From the NCBI GenBank assembly GCA_016713785.1, contig JADJOM010000003.1, forward strand, positions 2,499,501 through 2,563,500: a stretch of 64,000 nt of DNA, read 5' to 3'. The notes below the pieces were generated by a model. That model ran no database searches and was not told the origin of the DNA. It was given only the letters and a program-made list of their open reading frames with translations. Positions 1 to 7,882 of this stretch are shown one piece after another. Source of the stretch: Gemmatimonadota bacterium (GTDB lineage Bacteria > Gemmatimonadota > Gemmatimonadetes > Gemmatimonadales > GWC2-71-9). Each line of letters begins with the position of its first letter. Position 1 is the stretch's first letter. A program made the position numbers and the translations under genes.

Positions 1-137
1 TTGGCACACCGCCTGCGTCAGGGGGTCCCCGGCCGCGCGTCGTCGGGGGAGGCGCGGTGCCGTGCTGCGGACATTCTGCTGCCGCGTGCCCCGACCCGCG
101 GTGGACTGCGCTCCCGCACGGGAGAGGAAGGTGTGCC

Positions 138-829
138 ATGGACGGCAAGATGATGGTTCAGCTCACCACGCTGGTGCGGATCCTGGATTTCCTGCTGGCC
201 TATCCCTTCGGGGACAGCCCGGCGGCGCGGGTGGTGACGCGCTACGGCGAGGGGGTGACCCGGCTGCGCGCGCTGGTGGCGCAGCAGGGGGAGGGGGTGG
301 TGACGCGGAAGGTGGAGGTGGCGCGGCGGCAGGAGCTGCGCCGGCGGATCATCCGGGGACCGTTGCGGCACCTGTCCCGGGTGGCGGAGGCGCTGGCGGC
401 GGGCAGCCGCAGGTGGCCGCGGCGATCGGGCAGTCGGTGCACCAGATGTCGGGGGAGCTCTTCCTGGCGACGGTGCATTCGATCGCGGCGACGGCCGAGT
501 CCAACCTGGCCCTGCTGCAGCAGGAGGGACTGTCGGAGGGGACGGTGACGGACCTCAAGGCGCTGCTCGAGGCCTACGAGGGGGCCCTCAAGGAGGCGGG
601 GGCGGGGCGGCGGGCGCATACTGGGGCCCGGGCGGAGATGCAGGTGCTGGGCCGGGACCTGATGCGGATGGTCAAGCAGCTCGACGGGATCGTGCAGTAC
701 CACTACCGGGCGCAGCCGGAGGTGCTCGGCGCGTGGGCCAGCGCGCGGAACTTCGCCTGGCCGGTGACGGAGGTGTCGGCGCCCGCCACGCCGGCGCGGC
801 CCACGCTGGCGGAAGGGTCGAAGGCGTGA
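138..829 (+). CDS. Hypothetical helical protein, frameshifted as read
   Basis: I do not recognise this gene. It reads from ATG at 138, after a good Shine-Dalgarno (GGAAGG), as an all-helical protein of about 230 residues rich in Arg, Gln and Glu, with no signal peptide, membrane segment or cysteine motif. The first 88 codons are in one frame. From about position 401 the sensible sequence continues in another frame (QPQVAAAIGQSVHQM onward) to the stop at 829. Adding one G to the GGG run at 401-403 restores a single open frame, so a homopolymer undercall is likelier than decay. Composition and length suggest a soluble four-helix-type protein. Function unknown. Confidence 0.55.
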
Positions 830-953
830 CGCAGTGACCGCACTACAATTGAAGGACCGAACAGCCGTCGTCCCGGGGGAGTGGGGCGGCGGCTGGTTGG
901 TATATGACCAGGGCCCACCGCCGAGCGCTCGCGGCCGAATCGCCCCCACCCGC

Positions 954-993
954 TGTCATTCCGAGGGCCCGCAGGGCCCGAGGAATCCCTTGA
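954..993. repeat. Dispersed palindromic repeat, copy 1
   Basis: The gene-free stretch 830-1182 holds this element: TCATTCCGAGGGCCC followed by its near mirror GGGCCCGAGGAATCCC. The same core returns at 1868-1965, 13008-13083 and 18012-18053. It is a REP-like intergenic palindrome; it abuts heptamer-array DNA here and at the other sites. Confidence 0.6.
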
Positions 994-1127
994 CCCGTGC
1001 TGGAGGCCCCCGAGGCTCCGTCGGCGCGAGGGCGTGCTCGCGGTCGGCGCGTGGCCGCACAGGAGCGGTGGGCCCGCCGCGCGGCGCACGCGCCTCGCCT
1101 GCGCCGCCCTCACGCCTCCCTCGCCTC

Positions 1128-1183
1128 CTTCCCCGTTCCCCGTTCCCCGCTTCCCGTTTCCCGGGCGGGGCGCAGCCCCGCCC
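1128..1183. repeat. Degenerate heptamer array ending in a 9-bp hairpin
   Basis: A degenerate (YTTCCCG) array at 1128-1161 runs into a perfect hairpin, GGGCGGGGC (1163-1171), loop GCA, GCCCCGCCC (1175-1183). The hairpin touches the stop codon of the minus-strand Uma2 gene and may end its transcript, although no T-run follows. Confidence 0.55.
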
Positions 1184-1725
1184 TATACCCCAAACACCCC
1201 CTCCAGCCCGACCTCGACCCTCACCCCGGCTTCCGGCTCCCACACCACCCGGTCGGTCAAGATCTCTGGCCGGGTATCGCTCGGCGTCCAGCGCTCGATC
1301 AGCCGCGCGTCCGGGTCCACGATCCAGTACTCCGCGACGCCCGCGGCCTGGTAGATCCGGCGCTTGGCGCCGCGGTCGCGGGCGGCGGTCGAGGGGGAGA
1401 GGATCTCGATGGCGAGCAGCGGCGTGCCCACATCGCTCCAATCCCTCGGGGGATGTTCCGGGTCGATCCGGACCACGAAGAGGTCGGGCTGGACCAGGGT
1501 GCGCGGGCCGAGCACAATGTCGGCGGGGCTCGTCAGCACCCGGAGTCTCGGGTGCGGGTCCACTGCCCGGAGGAGCGCGGACATCAGGCGCGACAGGACG
1601 TCCTGGTGCCGGTACGCCGGAGACGGGGTCACGGCATGCACCCCGTCCAGCAGCTCGTGCCGCTGCCCGTCCTCCGGCAGCGCCAGCAGCTCCTCGATGG
1701 TGGTAACCGGCGACACGGCAGACAT
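1183..1725 (-). CDS. Uma2 family (DUF820) putative restriction endonuclease
   Basis: About 180 residues with the PD-(D/E)XK layout of the Uma2/DUF820 family: N-terminal TTIEELLALPEDGQRHELLDG, central DIVLGPRTLVQPDLFVV (the Asp), then LLAIEILSPST and YQAAGVAEYWIVDPD, which supply the Glu and downstream acids. Such proteins are widespread single-gene nucleases of unclear role, often expanded in cyanobacteria, Chloroflexi and Gemmatimonadota. I chose the ATG at 1725 over the one at 1731 because a TAGCGT box lies six bases before it (1732-1737), matching the leaderless promoter pattern seen elsewhere here. It stands alone between repeat-rich gaps. Confidence 0.85.
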   Translation of the reverse strand: MSAVSPVTTIEELLALPEDGQRHELLDGVHAVTPSPAYRHQDVLSRLMSALLRAVDPHPRLRVLTSPADIVLGPRTLVQPDLFVVRIDPEHPPRDWSDVGTPLLAIEILSPSTAARDRGAKRRIYQAAGVAEYWIVDPDARLIERWTPSDTRPEILTDRVVWEPEAGVRVEVGLEGVFGV

Positions 1726-1731
1726 GACCAT

Positions 1732-1737
1732 ACGCTA
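1732..1737 (-). promoter_or_regulatory. Candidate leaderless -10 box (TAGCGT) for Uma2 gene
   Basis: TAGCGT on the minus strand ends six bases before ATG 1725, with no Shine-Dalgarno between. It fits the TANNNT pattern found before several other genes in the window. Confidence 0.35.
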
Positions 1738-1867
1738 CGCTCGGCGGCGGGGCGGACGCAACTCGGCGCGGGCACCATCCCGCACGGTACCGGTGCCCCG
1801 CCCCGTGGCGGGTATCCGCGCTACGCGCCGCGGCGCCAACGGACGCCACCCGCCGTCCCGCCACCCG

Positions 1868-2036
1868 TCGTCATTCCGAGGGCCCGAGGAATCCCTTCCG
1901 GTCCGCAGATGACTTGAAGGGATCCCTCGGTCGCGTTGCTCCCTCGGGATGACAGCACGGGGCGGTGCGCCTGCCCCCTTCCCGCTTCCCTTTCCCGTTC
2001 CCCGTTCCCCCCTTCCCCCTCCCCGCCCCAACCGCA
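1868..2036. repeat. Dispersed palindrome pair plus pyrimidine heptamer array
   Basis: The gene-free gap before the ERCC4 nuclease carries two head-to-head copies of the dispersed palindrome (TCATTCCGAGGG... and ...CCCTCGGGATGAC, 1868-1965) and then a degenerate CTTCCCG/GTTCCCC array (1970-2036). No gene is visible in 1738-2046. Confidence 0.55.
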
Positions 2037-2046
2037 TTGTTGCCCC

Positions 2047-3149
2047 ATGACCCCGATGCCTGCGCCTGGTGTGGCCCCGGCCACCTGGATCCTGGAGCAG
2101 ACCACCCATCGCCGGTTCCCCTATCGGATCGTGATCGAGCAGGGGGGCCGGACGCTGGTGGCGTTCCGGGTGCAGGCCCGCTGGCCGGGCCCGGGGCAGC
2201 AGGTCTTCTGCCTGCGCGAGGAGCTGCTCGATCCGGACGAGGCGCTGGAGGAGCTGGAGCGGGTGCCGGTGTCGCAGTTGACCCAGGTGGGGCGGAAGCT
2301 GGCCCTGGTGCTCGACCGCGGCAATCGCAAGCGGTGCGAGTTCCTCACCATCCGGAAGGAGCGCAAGGATGGCGGCGGCGCCTACGACCAGACCTTCTTC
2401 CGGACCGAGCAGGGCATCCGGGCCCACCGCTCGCGGGGCAAGGTGGAGCTGTCGGCGGAGCCGGTGGCGCTCGACGTGGTCATCGACAGCGGCGAGCGCT
2501 ATCCGTGGCGCTTTCCCCGGGCCACCGTCAACCGGCGCCGCCTGCCCGTGGGCGACTATGCCCTGATGGACGGCGCCCGCACCGTGGCGGTGGTGGAGCG
2601 GAAGAGCTACGCCAACTTCCTGGGGAGCTGGTGCAGCTGCAGGGGCTGCATCACCAACTGGCCGACCTGGCGGGGCTCGAGCGGGCGGCGCTGGTCATCG
2701 AGGCGCAGTATCGCGACTTCCTCGACCCCAAGCGGCTGGGGGGCCGCTTTCCCCGTGCGCGGCTGGGCCGGCGGCTGGCGGAGCTGAGCACGCTGCACCC
2801 GCGGCTGCCGATCATCTTCGCGGGCAGCCGCAAGCTCGCGAACCTGTGGACCTACCGGTACTTCCAGGCGGTGGCGCGGGCGCGGCAGGCACCGGCGGTG
2901 GCGCTCGAGCTCGACCTGGGCCAGCGCTACGACCCGCCCGCGGCGCGGGGGCCGGGGCGTGAGGAGGCGTTGCGGGAGGCGGCGCTCGGCGGATTCCCGG
3001 CGCCCTTCACCACCCGCGACCTCGCGGCGCGGGTGCCGGGGAGCGGGCTGGACCAGGCGCGGCGGGTGCTGGCGCAGCTGCTCGCGGCGGGCCAGGTGCG
3101 GCGCAGCGGGAAAGGGCGGGGGACGAAGTGGGAGGTGGGCGGGAGATAG
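2047..3149 (+). CDS. ERCC4-domain (XPF/Mus81-type) nuclease, frameshifted as read
   Basis: A protein of about 367 residues with an ERCC4 nuclease fold. The signature is DVVIDSGERYPWRFP, then LPVGDYALMDG and VAVVERKSYANFLG, equivalent to the GDY...(V)ERKxxxD core of XPF/Mus81 nucleases. The C-terminal 60 residues (FTTRDLAARVPGSGLDQARR) look like a winged helix-turn-helix. Frame 1 is sensible to about 2622, and the remainder (ELVQLQGLHHQLADL onward) is in the next frame. One extra G in the GGGG run 2622-2625 rejoins them, so the gene is probably intact in the organism. Bacterial ERCC4 proteins act on branched or damaged DNA; substrate not inferable here. Start ATG 2047 has no clear Shine-Dalgarno. 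Confidence 0.75.
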
Positions 3150-3344
3150 CGCGGATGGGCGGGGAGGTGCCTGTCAGTCCGAGGGGGCGGCGCGGCGGTT
3201 GTTCTGCCTCCGCCTTGGCGTCAGCCGGCGCCGTCATCACGGCCTAACCAATTACAAAACAAGGCGATAGAACTCAACTCCAGGGCTCATTCCGGCGCTG
3301 CGGTTATTCCGCCTATTGCGCTTATTTCGAATACTGCCGAAACT

Positions 3345-3800
3345 ATGTCCATGACCACAACCCTTGAACTCCCGACCCCGGAGGTGGCGGAGGAGGCGGA
3401 ATCCGCCCTCCGCCAGCTCCAGCCGTTCCTGAAGCGCCACAACCAGAAGCACGTCCGGGTCCGCCCGGCGGATGGGGCGGCGCCGACGGTCACCGTGCCG
3501 CGGCAGGCCTTCGCGCTCTTCCTCGAGGTGCTGGGCCAGATGGCCAACGGCAACGCGGTGACCATCGTCCCGGTGCATGCGGAGCTGACGACGCAGGAGG
3601 CGGCGAACTTCCTCAACGTCTCGCGTCCGTACCTGGTCCGGCTGCTGGAGGAGGGAAAGCTCCCCTACCGGAAGGTGGGTACCCACCGGCGGGTGATGTT
3701 CGCGGACCTGGCGGAGTACCGCCGGCGCGATGAGGCACGACGCAAGGAGACCATGACGGCGTTGGCGGAGGAGGCGCAGAAGCACGGGCTGGGGTACTAA
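3345..3800 (+). CDS. Excisionase-family DNA-binding protein, orphan antitoxin-like
   Basis: 151 residues. The C-terminal half is an excisionase/MerR-like winged helix: LTTQEAANFLNVSRPYLVRLLEEGKLPYRKVGTHRRVMFADLAEYRR. The N-terminal half is the variable region found in antitoxins that pair with PIN-domain VapC-like toxins. No PIN gene follows; the next 400 bp are non-coding. It is therefore either an orphan antitoxin or a regulator of the neighbouring retron-like locus. A second in-frame ATG lies at 3351. Upstream DNA (3300-3344) is locally AT-richer than its surroundings, as is common at defence-island edges. Confidence 0.75.
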   Translation: MSMTTTLELPTPEVAEEAESALRQLQPFLKRHNQKHVRVRPADGAAPTVTVPRQAFALFLEVLGQMANGNAVTIVPVHAELTTQEAANFLNVSRPYLVRLLEEGKLPYRKVGTHRRVMFADLAEYRRRDEARRKETMTALAEEAQKHGLGY

Positions 3801-3889
3801 GCGTATTGCCGTAGGGCAAGTCAATGACGTCTCCGCGGGTGCCGGCACCTGCGCTTGACTTGACATATAAGACAACCAGCGTAACTTCC

Positions 3890-4197
3890 ACCCCAGGGAA
3901 CGAGTAGTCCCGCTCCCTGCGCTCTTTGACAGCAGTGGTTGGGGGGAAATTGGGTCCCGCTATCTGAACCGTTGCCCCGCCCGGGAGGACTCGAGGCGGG
4001 ATGCGTCCCGTTTGTCGGCCACCCTTTCGTTGCGGAGCCCACAGGGCTCCACAGCCTCAGGCTGGCATGGGGACGCGGCCGCAGGCCGCATCAGTTCAGG
4101 TGTTGATCGCGCTCCTCGCGTGGTCCATCACGGCGTCGCTGGCAAATCGGGACTCATCGGCAGTTCGTAGTTTACCTTGATCAGAAAGGACAGTACA
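3890..4197 (+). ncRNA. Candidate structured RNA upstream of reverse-transcriptase operon
   Basis: This 300-bp gene-free stretch is strongly folded. Three perfect short hairpins stand in line: GGAGCCC-ACA-GGGCTCC (4034-4050), CAGCC-TCA-GGCTG (4052-4064) and GCGGCC-GCA-GGCCGC (4075-4089), all with NCA triloops. A further stem, GCGTCCC (4003-4009) with GGGACGC (4070-4076), can enclose the first two. Upstream lie CAGGGA/TCCCTG (3893-3919) and CCCGCC/GGCGGG stems. Serial short hairpins 5' of a retron-type RT are what an msr region looks like. I could not find the long msd stem or the a1/a2 flanking pair by eye, so the retron assignment is inference. Confidence 0.4.
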
Positions 4198-4487
4198 ATG
4201 GGTAAGCGTGGCCCCCCTCAACACACTCAGGCCGAACAATCGGTTGAATCGATTCGGAAGAAGCTCCGTGGCCAGCCTGGCACCGAGCCCTTGAGTGACG
4301 CCGTGATGCTCGAACTCCTTGACGATCTCGACCGGCTGCAGCGCTTGGTCGGGAGGAAGCCGCCAAGCAACGCACTCAGGATGGCAGCTACGGGTGCGGT
4401 ACTTCGCGAAGCGGTTTCTTGGCTGATCCGGGAACTAGAGAACACTTGCAACTGCCTTTCCAACGCCCCCAAAGGGGTAATCAATAG
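4198..4487 (+). CDS. Small helical protein of the RT operon (3' end uncertain)
   Basis: From ATG 4198, after the purine-rich AGAAAGGACAG, the frame gives about 95 helical, charged residues (SVESIRKKLRGQPG..., LLDDLDRLQRLVGRKPP, VLREAVSWLIRELENT). As read, the frame has no stop until 4833 and would overlap the whole Xre gene, which is implausible. One extra G in the GGGG run near 4475-4478 would end it at TAG directly before the Xre ATG (TAGATG). I therefore place the end at 4487. I do not recognise the family. It is the first gene of the apparent RT operon and could be an accessory or effector protein. Confidence 0.4.
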
Positions 4488-4793
4488 ATGGCCAGTCTCG
4501 GTGAAGCGATTCGCCGCCTGCGGCTTGCAGGCGGCTACACTCAGAAGGAGCTCGCGGAGCGCGTCGATTCGGACCCTACCTACCTCTCGCATGTCGAGTC
4601 GGGCCGCCGCGAACCAAGCCTCACGCTCCTCCGAACTCTCGCCCGTGAACTCAAGGTACCTCCAGGCCTCCTCCTTGCAGTGGCGCTATGGTCGGATCTC
4701 CCACCAAGCCAGAAACGCAGATATCGCCCGATTCTCGACAAGCTCGTCTCCCTCGGTGCCGGTCCTGCACACACTCTTCAGCTTGACGACTAG
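4488..4793 (+). CDS. Xre-family helix-turn-helix regulator
   Basis: 101 residues with a full N-terminal Cro/C1 HTH: LGEAIRRLRLAGGYTQKELAERVDSDPTYLSHVESGRREPSLTLL, the YTQKELA...YLSHVESG core being typical. The C-terminal 35 residues form a short helical tail. It ends seven bases before the RT start, so the two are surely co-transcribed. Small Xre-type HTH proteins are known partners of some retron RTs; alternatively it represses the operon, perhaps binding the hairpin-rich upstream DNA. Confidence 0.85.
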   Translation: MASLGEAIRRLRLAGGYTQKELAERVDSDPTYLSHVESGRREPSLTLLRTLARELKVPPGLLLAVALWSDLPPSQKRRYRPILDKLVSLGAGPAHTLQLDD

Positions 4794-4799
4794 GATCGC

Positions 4800-5666
4800 A
4801 TGGCGTCCGTCGCATCGCTGGCGACACGACTAAGTGTTTCTGAGAGGCTGCTGATCTCCCTATTGGACGCGGGTGACGCAGAGTGGCGGCAGCGACAAGT
4901 ACTCACGGGCGGCAAACTCCGAACGCTGCTCCTCCCCAGCAGGCGCCTCGCGACGGTCCAGCAGGTCATCCTGAAGCGCCCATTGGAAGCGCTCCGAATC
5001 CATGACGCATCTTTCTGTGTGCGTCGCCGGGGGGCTCTCAGAGCGGCCGAAAAGCACGCGCGCCATCCTTACCTGCTTCACCTGGACATCAAGGACTTCT
5101 TTCCGAGCGTTTCTCCGGGACAAGTCACCGAGAGCCTCAAGGCTCGGGGGGAATCGCACCAGCTCAGCCCGCTGATAGCGCAATTGACTACCGCCTACGG
5201 CCAATTGCCACAAGGCGCCTGCACGAGCGTCGCACTCGCCAACCTCGTGCTCTACCGCCTCGACGTGCGGCTCTCGAACCTCTGCCGGAAGGAGGGCGTC
5301 ACGTACACTCGCTACGTTGACGACCTCGCTGTTTCTGGCGGCCAGCGGGTCTCCCGCCTCGAACCATTGGTGAGGAAGATCGTTGGCGAGGAGGGGTGGG
5401 TGCTCGGAAAAAAGGGCGGCCTCTACGACGGGGACTCGCAACATCGGTATCTGGGCATCATCCTGAACGCGAAGCCAAACATTGACCGCGCTTACATTGA
5501 TGACTTGAGGTTCGTGCTGACCCAGCTTCGCCGCGGCACAACTCTCGATGACTCTCAGAGAACGCGGCTCTTGGGGAGGATCGAATACGTGAAGTCGGTG
5601 AATCCAGAAGTGGGGACGCGACTCGCGAATCGACTCATGGAAGCGAGTTCAACGGACGCGCACTAG
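4800..5666 (+). CDS. Retron-like reverse transcriptase
   Basis: 288 residues, close to the usual length of retron RTs. Visible motifs in order: KLRTLLLPSRRLATVQQVIL (RT0/1), LHLDIKDFFPSVSP (motif A with its Asp), LPQGACTSVALANL (motif B), YTRYVDDLAVSG (catalytic YVDD at residues 172-175) and HRYLGIILNAKPNIDR (motif D/E). Two retron hallmarks are altered: the NAxxH motif before motif A reads AAEKH, and the VTG triplet appears as YLG. It has no maturase or En domain and no DGR template/variable repeats were seen, so group II intron and DGR are unlikely. It forms an operon with the Xre gene and converges on the restriction system. Confidence 0.85.
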   Translation: MASVASLATRLSVSERLLISLLDAGDAEWRQRQVLTGGKLRTLLLPSRRLATVQQVILKRPLEALRIHDASFCVRRRGALRAAEKHARHPYLLHLDIKDFFPSVSPGQVTESLKARGESHQLSPLIAQLTTAYGQLPQGACTSVALANLVLYRLDVRLSNLCRKEGVTYTRYVDDLAVSGGQRVSRLEPLVRKIVGEEGWVLGKKGGLYDGDSQHRYLGIILNAKPNIDRAYIDDLRFVLTQLRRGTTLDDSQRTRLLGRIEYVKSVNPEVGTRLANRLMEASSTDAH

Positions 5667-5732
5667 GTAGGCGGGGAAGTCGACAGTGCAGTGCTTCGCT
5701 TCCAGCGGGTGTCGAATGTCGCCGCCGAAGCG

Positions 5733-7880
5733 TTACCCCGCTGTAATCACCACCAACGACGTCGTATCATTCCCAAAGATATCAATCACCTTCACCGCCA
5801 CCACGTACCGCCCCGCTTCGGGATAGGTGTGAGGGGCGCTGGTGAGCTCAAGCGCCCGCTCGTTCCGGGTCCGGAAGCTCTGCCACTCGTTCTCGAAGAT
5901 GTAGGCACCGGTCCACTGCTCCTCGAACTCCAGGAACTCACCGGTATCGGCCAACCCGGGGAGGGCCCCCTCCACCCCGAAATTCTTGGGCATCTTGATG
6001 ATTTCCTTCCGGCTCTCATAGTTAAAGTCCACCGCCCAGTAGTCCACCCAGTCGGTCCACTTCTTGGTCAGCACGTCCCGGGTGACGATGCCCCTCTTGT
6101 CCTTGCTCACCTTGATGAGCTGGCCCTGCTCGCAGACCACCTCGCTCTTCCCCTCCTTGAGCTCGGCGGTGATTGAGTCGATCAGTCCTTGGGAGTAATA
6201 GACAGAGAAGTCGGTCAGCTCCACCCGGACCGAGAGCTTGTCCTTCTTGTCGAACTTCGGGGTCACCTCGATGTAGGCCACATCGTGGAACCGCACCTGC
6301 CCCTTCTCCACCGCCCGCTTATCGAAGACTTCCGGCGGGATGGTCTTGGGAGCGATGTCGACTCCCTTCCCCTTGGCCTCTTCCAGCACCGCCGGGAACA
6401 GTCCCATCTCGAACTCGAAAGCCAGGACATCCACCCGGGTGATGCTCCGCTTCCGGCACTCGACGATGACCTCCTCCACGAACAGGCGCCCTACCGGCAG
6501 GTTGATCGGGCCCACCACCACGAGGCGGGCGCCGCTCTTCCCGTGGAAGAAGCCGGTCTCCGGCAGCGGCTCCGCACGGTATGCCTTGAGGATCAGCTCC
6601 CGGAACTCCTGCTCTTTCCGGGCCAGCGCCTGCTCCTTCTTCCGGCCGGTGAGCCGGCCACCCACGTTGAGATAGGCCTGCCGCTCGTAGCGGCCGAGGT
6701 TGAGCACCTCGAAGGCGCGAAACGGCTTGCCGGCCGACTTGAGCTCGCGTTGCACCTGGATCAGGCGCTTCCTGGTGGTGTGAATGCCGAACTTGCCGAG
6801 GTCGGTAGCGATCCACTTGCGACCCAGCTTCTCAGCGACGGCGGGGGTAGTGCCGCTCCCGACGAAGAAGTCCGCCACCAAGTCGCCTTCATTGCTACTT
6901 GCCTCAATAATGCGGGCGGCGAGATTCTCATTCTTCTGTGTGGCGTAGCCAGTCTTCTCAGCAGAGAAACTCATGATCTGGATGGAATCCATCGTATCCA
7001 TGTCCGAGCAATTCCATGTGTCCTCGAGCGGGTAGCCCTGTCCAGTTGGAGGATTGCCGTCACGCCGGACGTACCCGGGCGGGTAGGGGATATACCGCTT
7101 GTTAAACGTGAAAACCTTTGGATCCTTTGAGTAGAAATAGATCGTATCGTGATTGCGGATGAAATTGCGAGCAGCTGATTTGTATCCAGAAATCCATCCA
7201 ATGCGCCAGATGATCTCACGCTGGAAGCTCGGACGCCCGAATACTTCATCCAGCGCCAAGCGCAGCATGGCACTCACCCGCCAATCGCAATGCACGTAGA
7301 TCGATCCATCCGCAGCAAGAAGGTCCTTCATCAGTAGCAAGCGCTCGTAAATCATGGAAGCAAAGGAATCCACACCGTGCCCCCAAGTGTCCCTGTACGC
7401 GATGTCCTCGTACAACGAACGTTCCTTGTGAAACGTCTCTCCCCCAATTTCGATATCCATACTGAAATCGGCGCCCACATCGAACGGCGGATCGATGTAG
7501 ATCAGCTTGAGGCCGCCCGCCTCCTCGATCTGCTGCCGGAGCGCTCCGCTCTTGAGCGATGAGAGGATGAGTTTGTTATCGCCCCAGATGAGCTTGTTGG
7601 TCCACCCCTTGATCTGCCGGCCACCGGTATCCAGCTCCAGCGCCCACTCGGCGTCTTGCTCCTTCCGCGGCTCGTCGATGTGCTCCAGAGTCTGGAAGGG
7701 CAAGACGGCGGTGGAGACTTCCCTGGTCTTCCCGTTCCAGACCAGCTCCACTTCTCGCTTGTCGTCGAACAGGATGAAGCGGTACTTCTCCGGCAACGGC
7801 CGTCCCTCATTGATGAGCTTGATGAGGTCGCGCTTCTCGGCGTCGCTCAGCTCATAGCCATCGGCGTGGTGGCGCGCCAT
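5733..7880 (-). CDS. mod: Type III-like site-specific DNA methyltransferase (Mod)
   Basis: 715 residues. It carries LIYIDPPFDVGADF (the DPPF catalytic motif IV) before DFFVGSGTTPAVAEKLGR (SAM-binding motif I), the beta-class order used by Type III Mod subunits and many N6-adenine methyltransferases. Between them lies the target-recognition region. The N-terminal 110 residues and C-terminal 300 residues extend beyond the catalytic fold. It starts two bases after the stop of the nuclease-helicase gene, so the pair is one transcript, in the order res then mod. It modifies host DNA so the partner nuclease spares it. It converges with the RT gene. Confidence 0.88.
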   Translation of the reverse strand: MARHHADGYELSDAEKRDLIKLINEGRPLPEKYRFILFDDKREVELVWNGKTREVSTAVLPFQTLEHIDEPRKEQDAEWALELDTGGRQIKGWTNKLIWGDNKLILSSLKSGALRQQIEEAGGLKLIYIDPPFDVGADFSMDIEIGGETFHKERSLYEDIAYRDTWGHGVDSFASMIYERLLLMKDLLAADGSIYVHCDWRVSAMLRLALDEVFGRPSFQREIIWRIGWISGYKSAARNFIRNHDTIYFYSKDPKVFTFNKRYIPYPPGYVRRDGNPPTGQGYPLEDTWNCSDMDTMDSIQIMSFSAEKTGYATQKNENLAARIIEASSNEGDLVADFFVGSGTTPAVAEKLGRKWIATDLGKFGIHTTRKRLIQVQRELKSAGKPFRAFEVLNLGRYERQAYLNVGGRLTGRKKEQALARKEQEFRELILKAYRAEPLPETGFFHGKSGARLVVVGPINLPVGRLFVEEVIVECRKRSITRVDVLAFEFEMGLFPAVLEEAKGKGVDIAPKTIPPEVFDKRAVEKGQVRFHDVAYIEVTPKFDKKDKLSVRVELTDFSVYYSQGLIDSITAELKEGKSEVVCEQGQLIKVSKDKRGIVTRDVLTKKWTDWVDYWAVDFNYESRKEIIKMPKNFGVEGALPGLADTGEFLEFEEQWTGAYIFENEWQSFRTRNERALELTSAPHTYPEAGRYVVAVKVIDIFGNDTTSLVVITAG

Positions 7881-7882
7881 GA

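Noticed and set aside
834..1706. Long plus-strand open frames of 290-306 codons at 834-1917
   Set aside because: Pro/Arg-rich shadows of the Uma2 gene and repeats, with no domain and improbable composition.
3801..4197. CRISPR leader or array, because of GCTCTTTGACA followed by structured DNA
   Set aside because: No direct repeats with regular spacers occur and no cas gene is near.
4198..4833. A 211-codon gene covering the whole Xre reading frame
   Set aside because: The Xre protein is clearly real in the other frame, and one added G ends the first ORF just before its ATG.
4800..5666. Diversity-generating retroelement or group II intron RT
   Set aside because: No template/variable repeat pair, no Avd-like gene, and no maturase or endonuclease domain.
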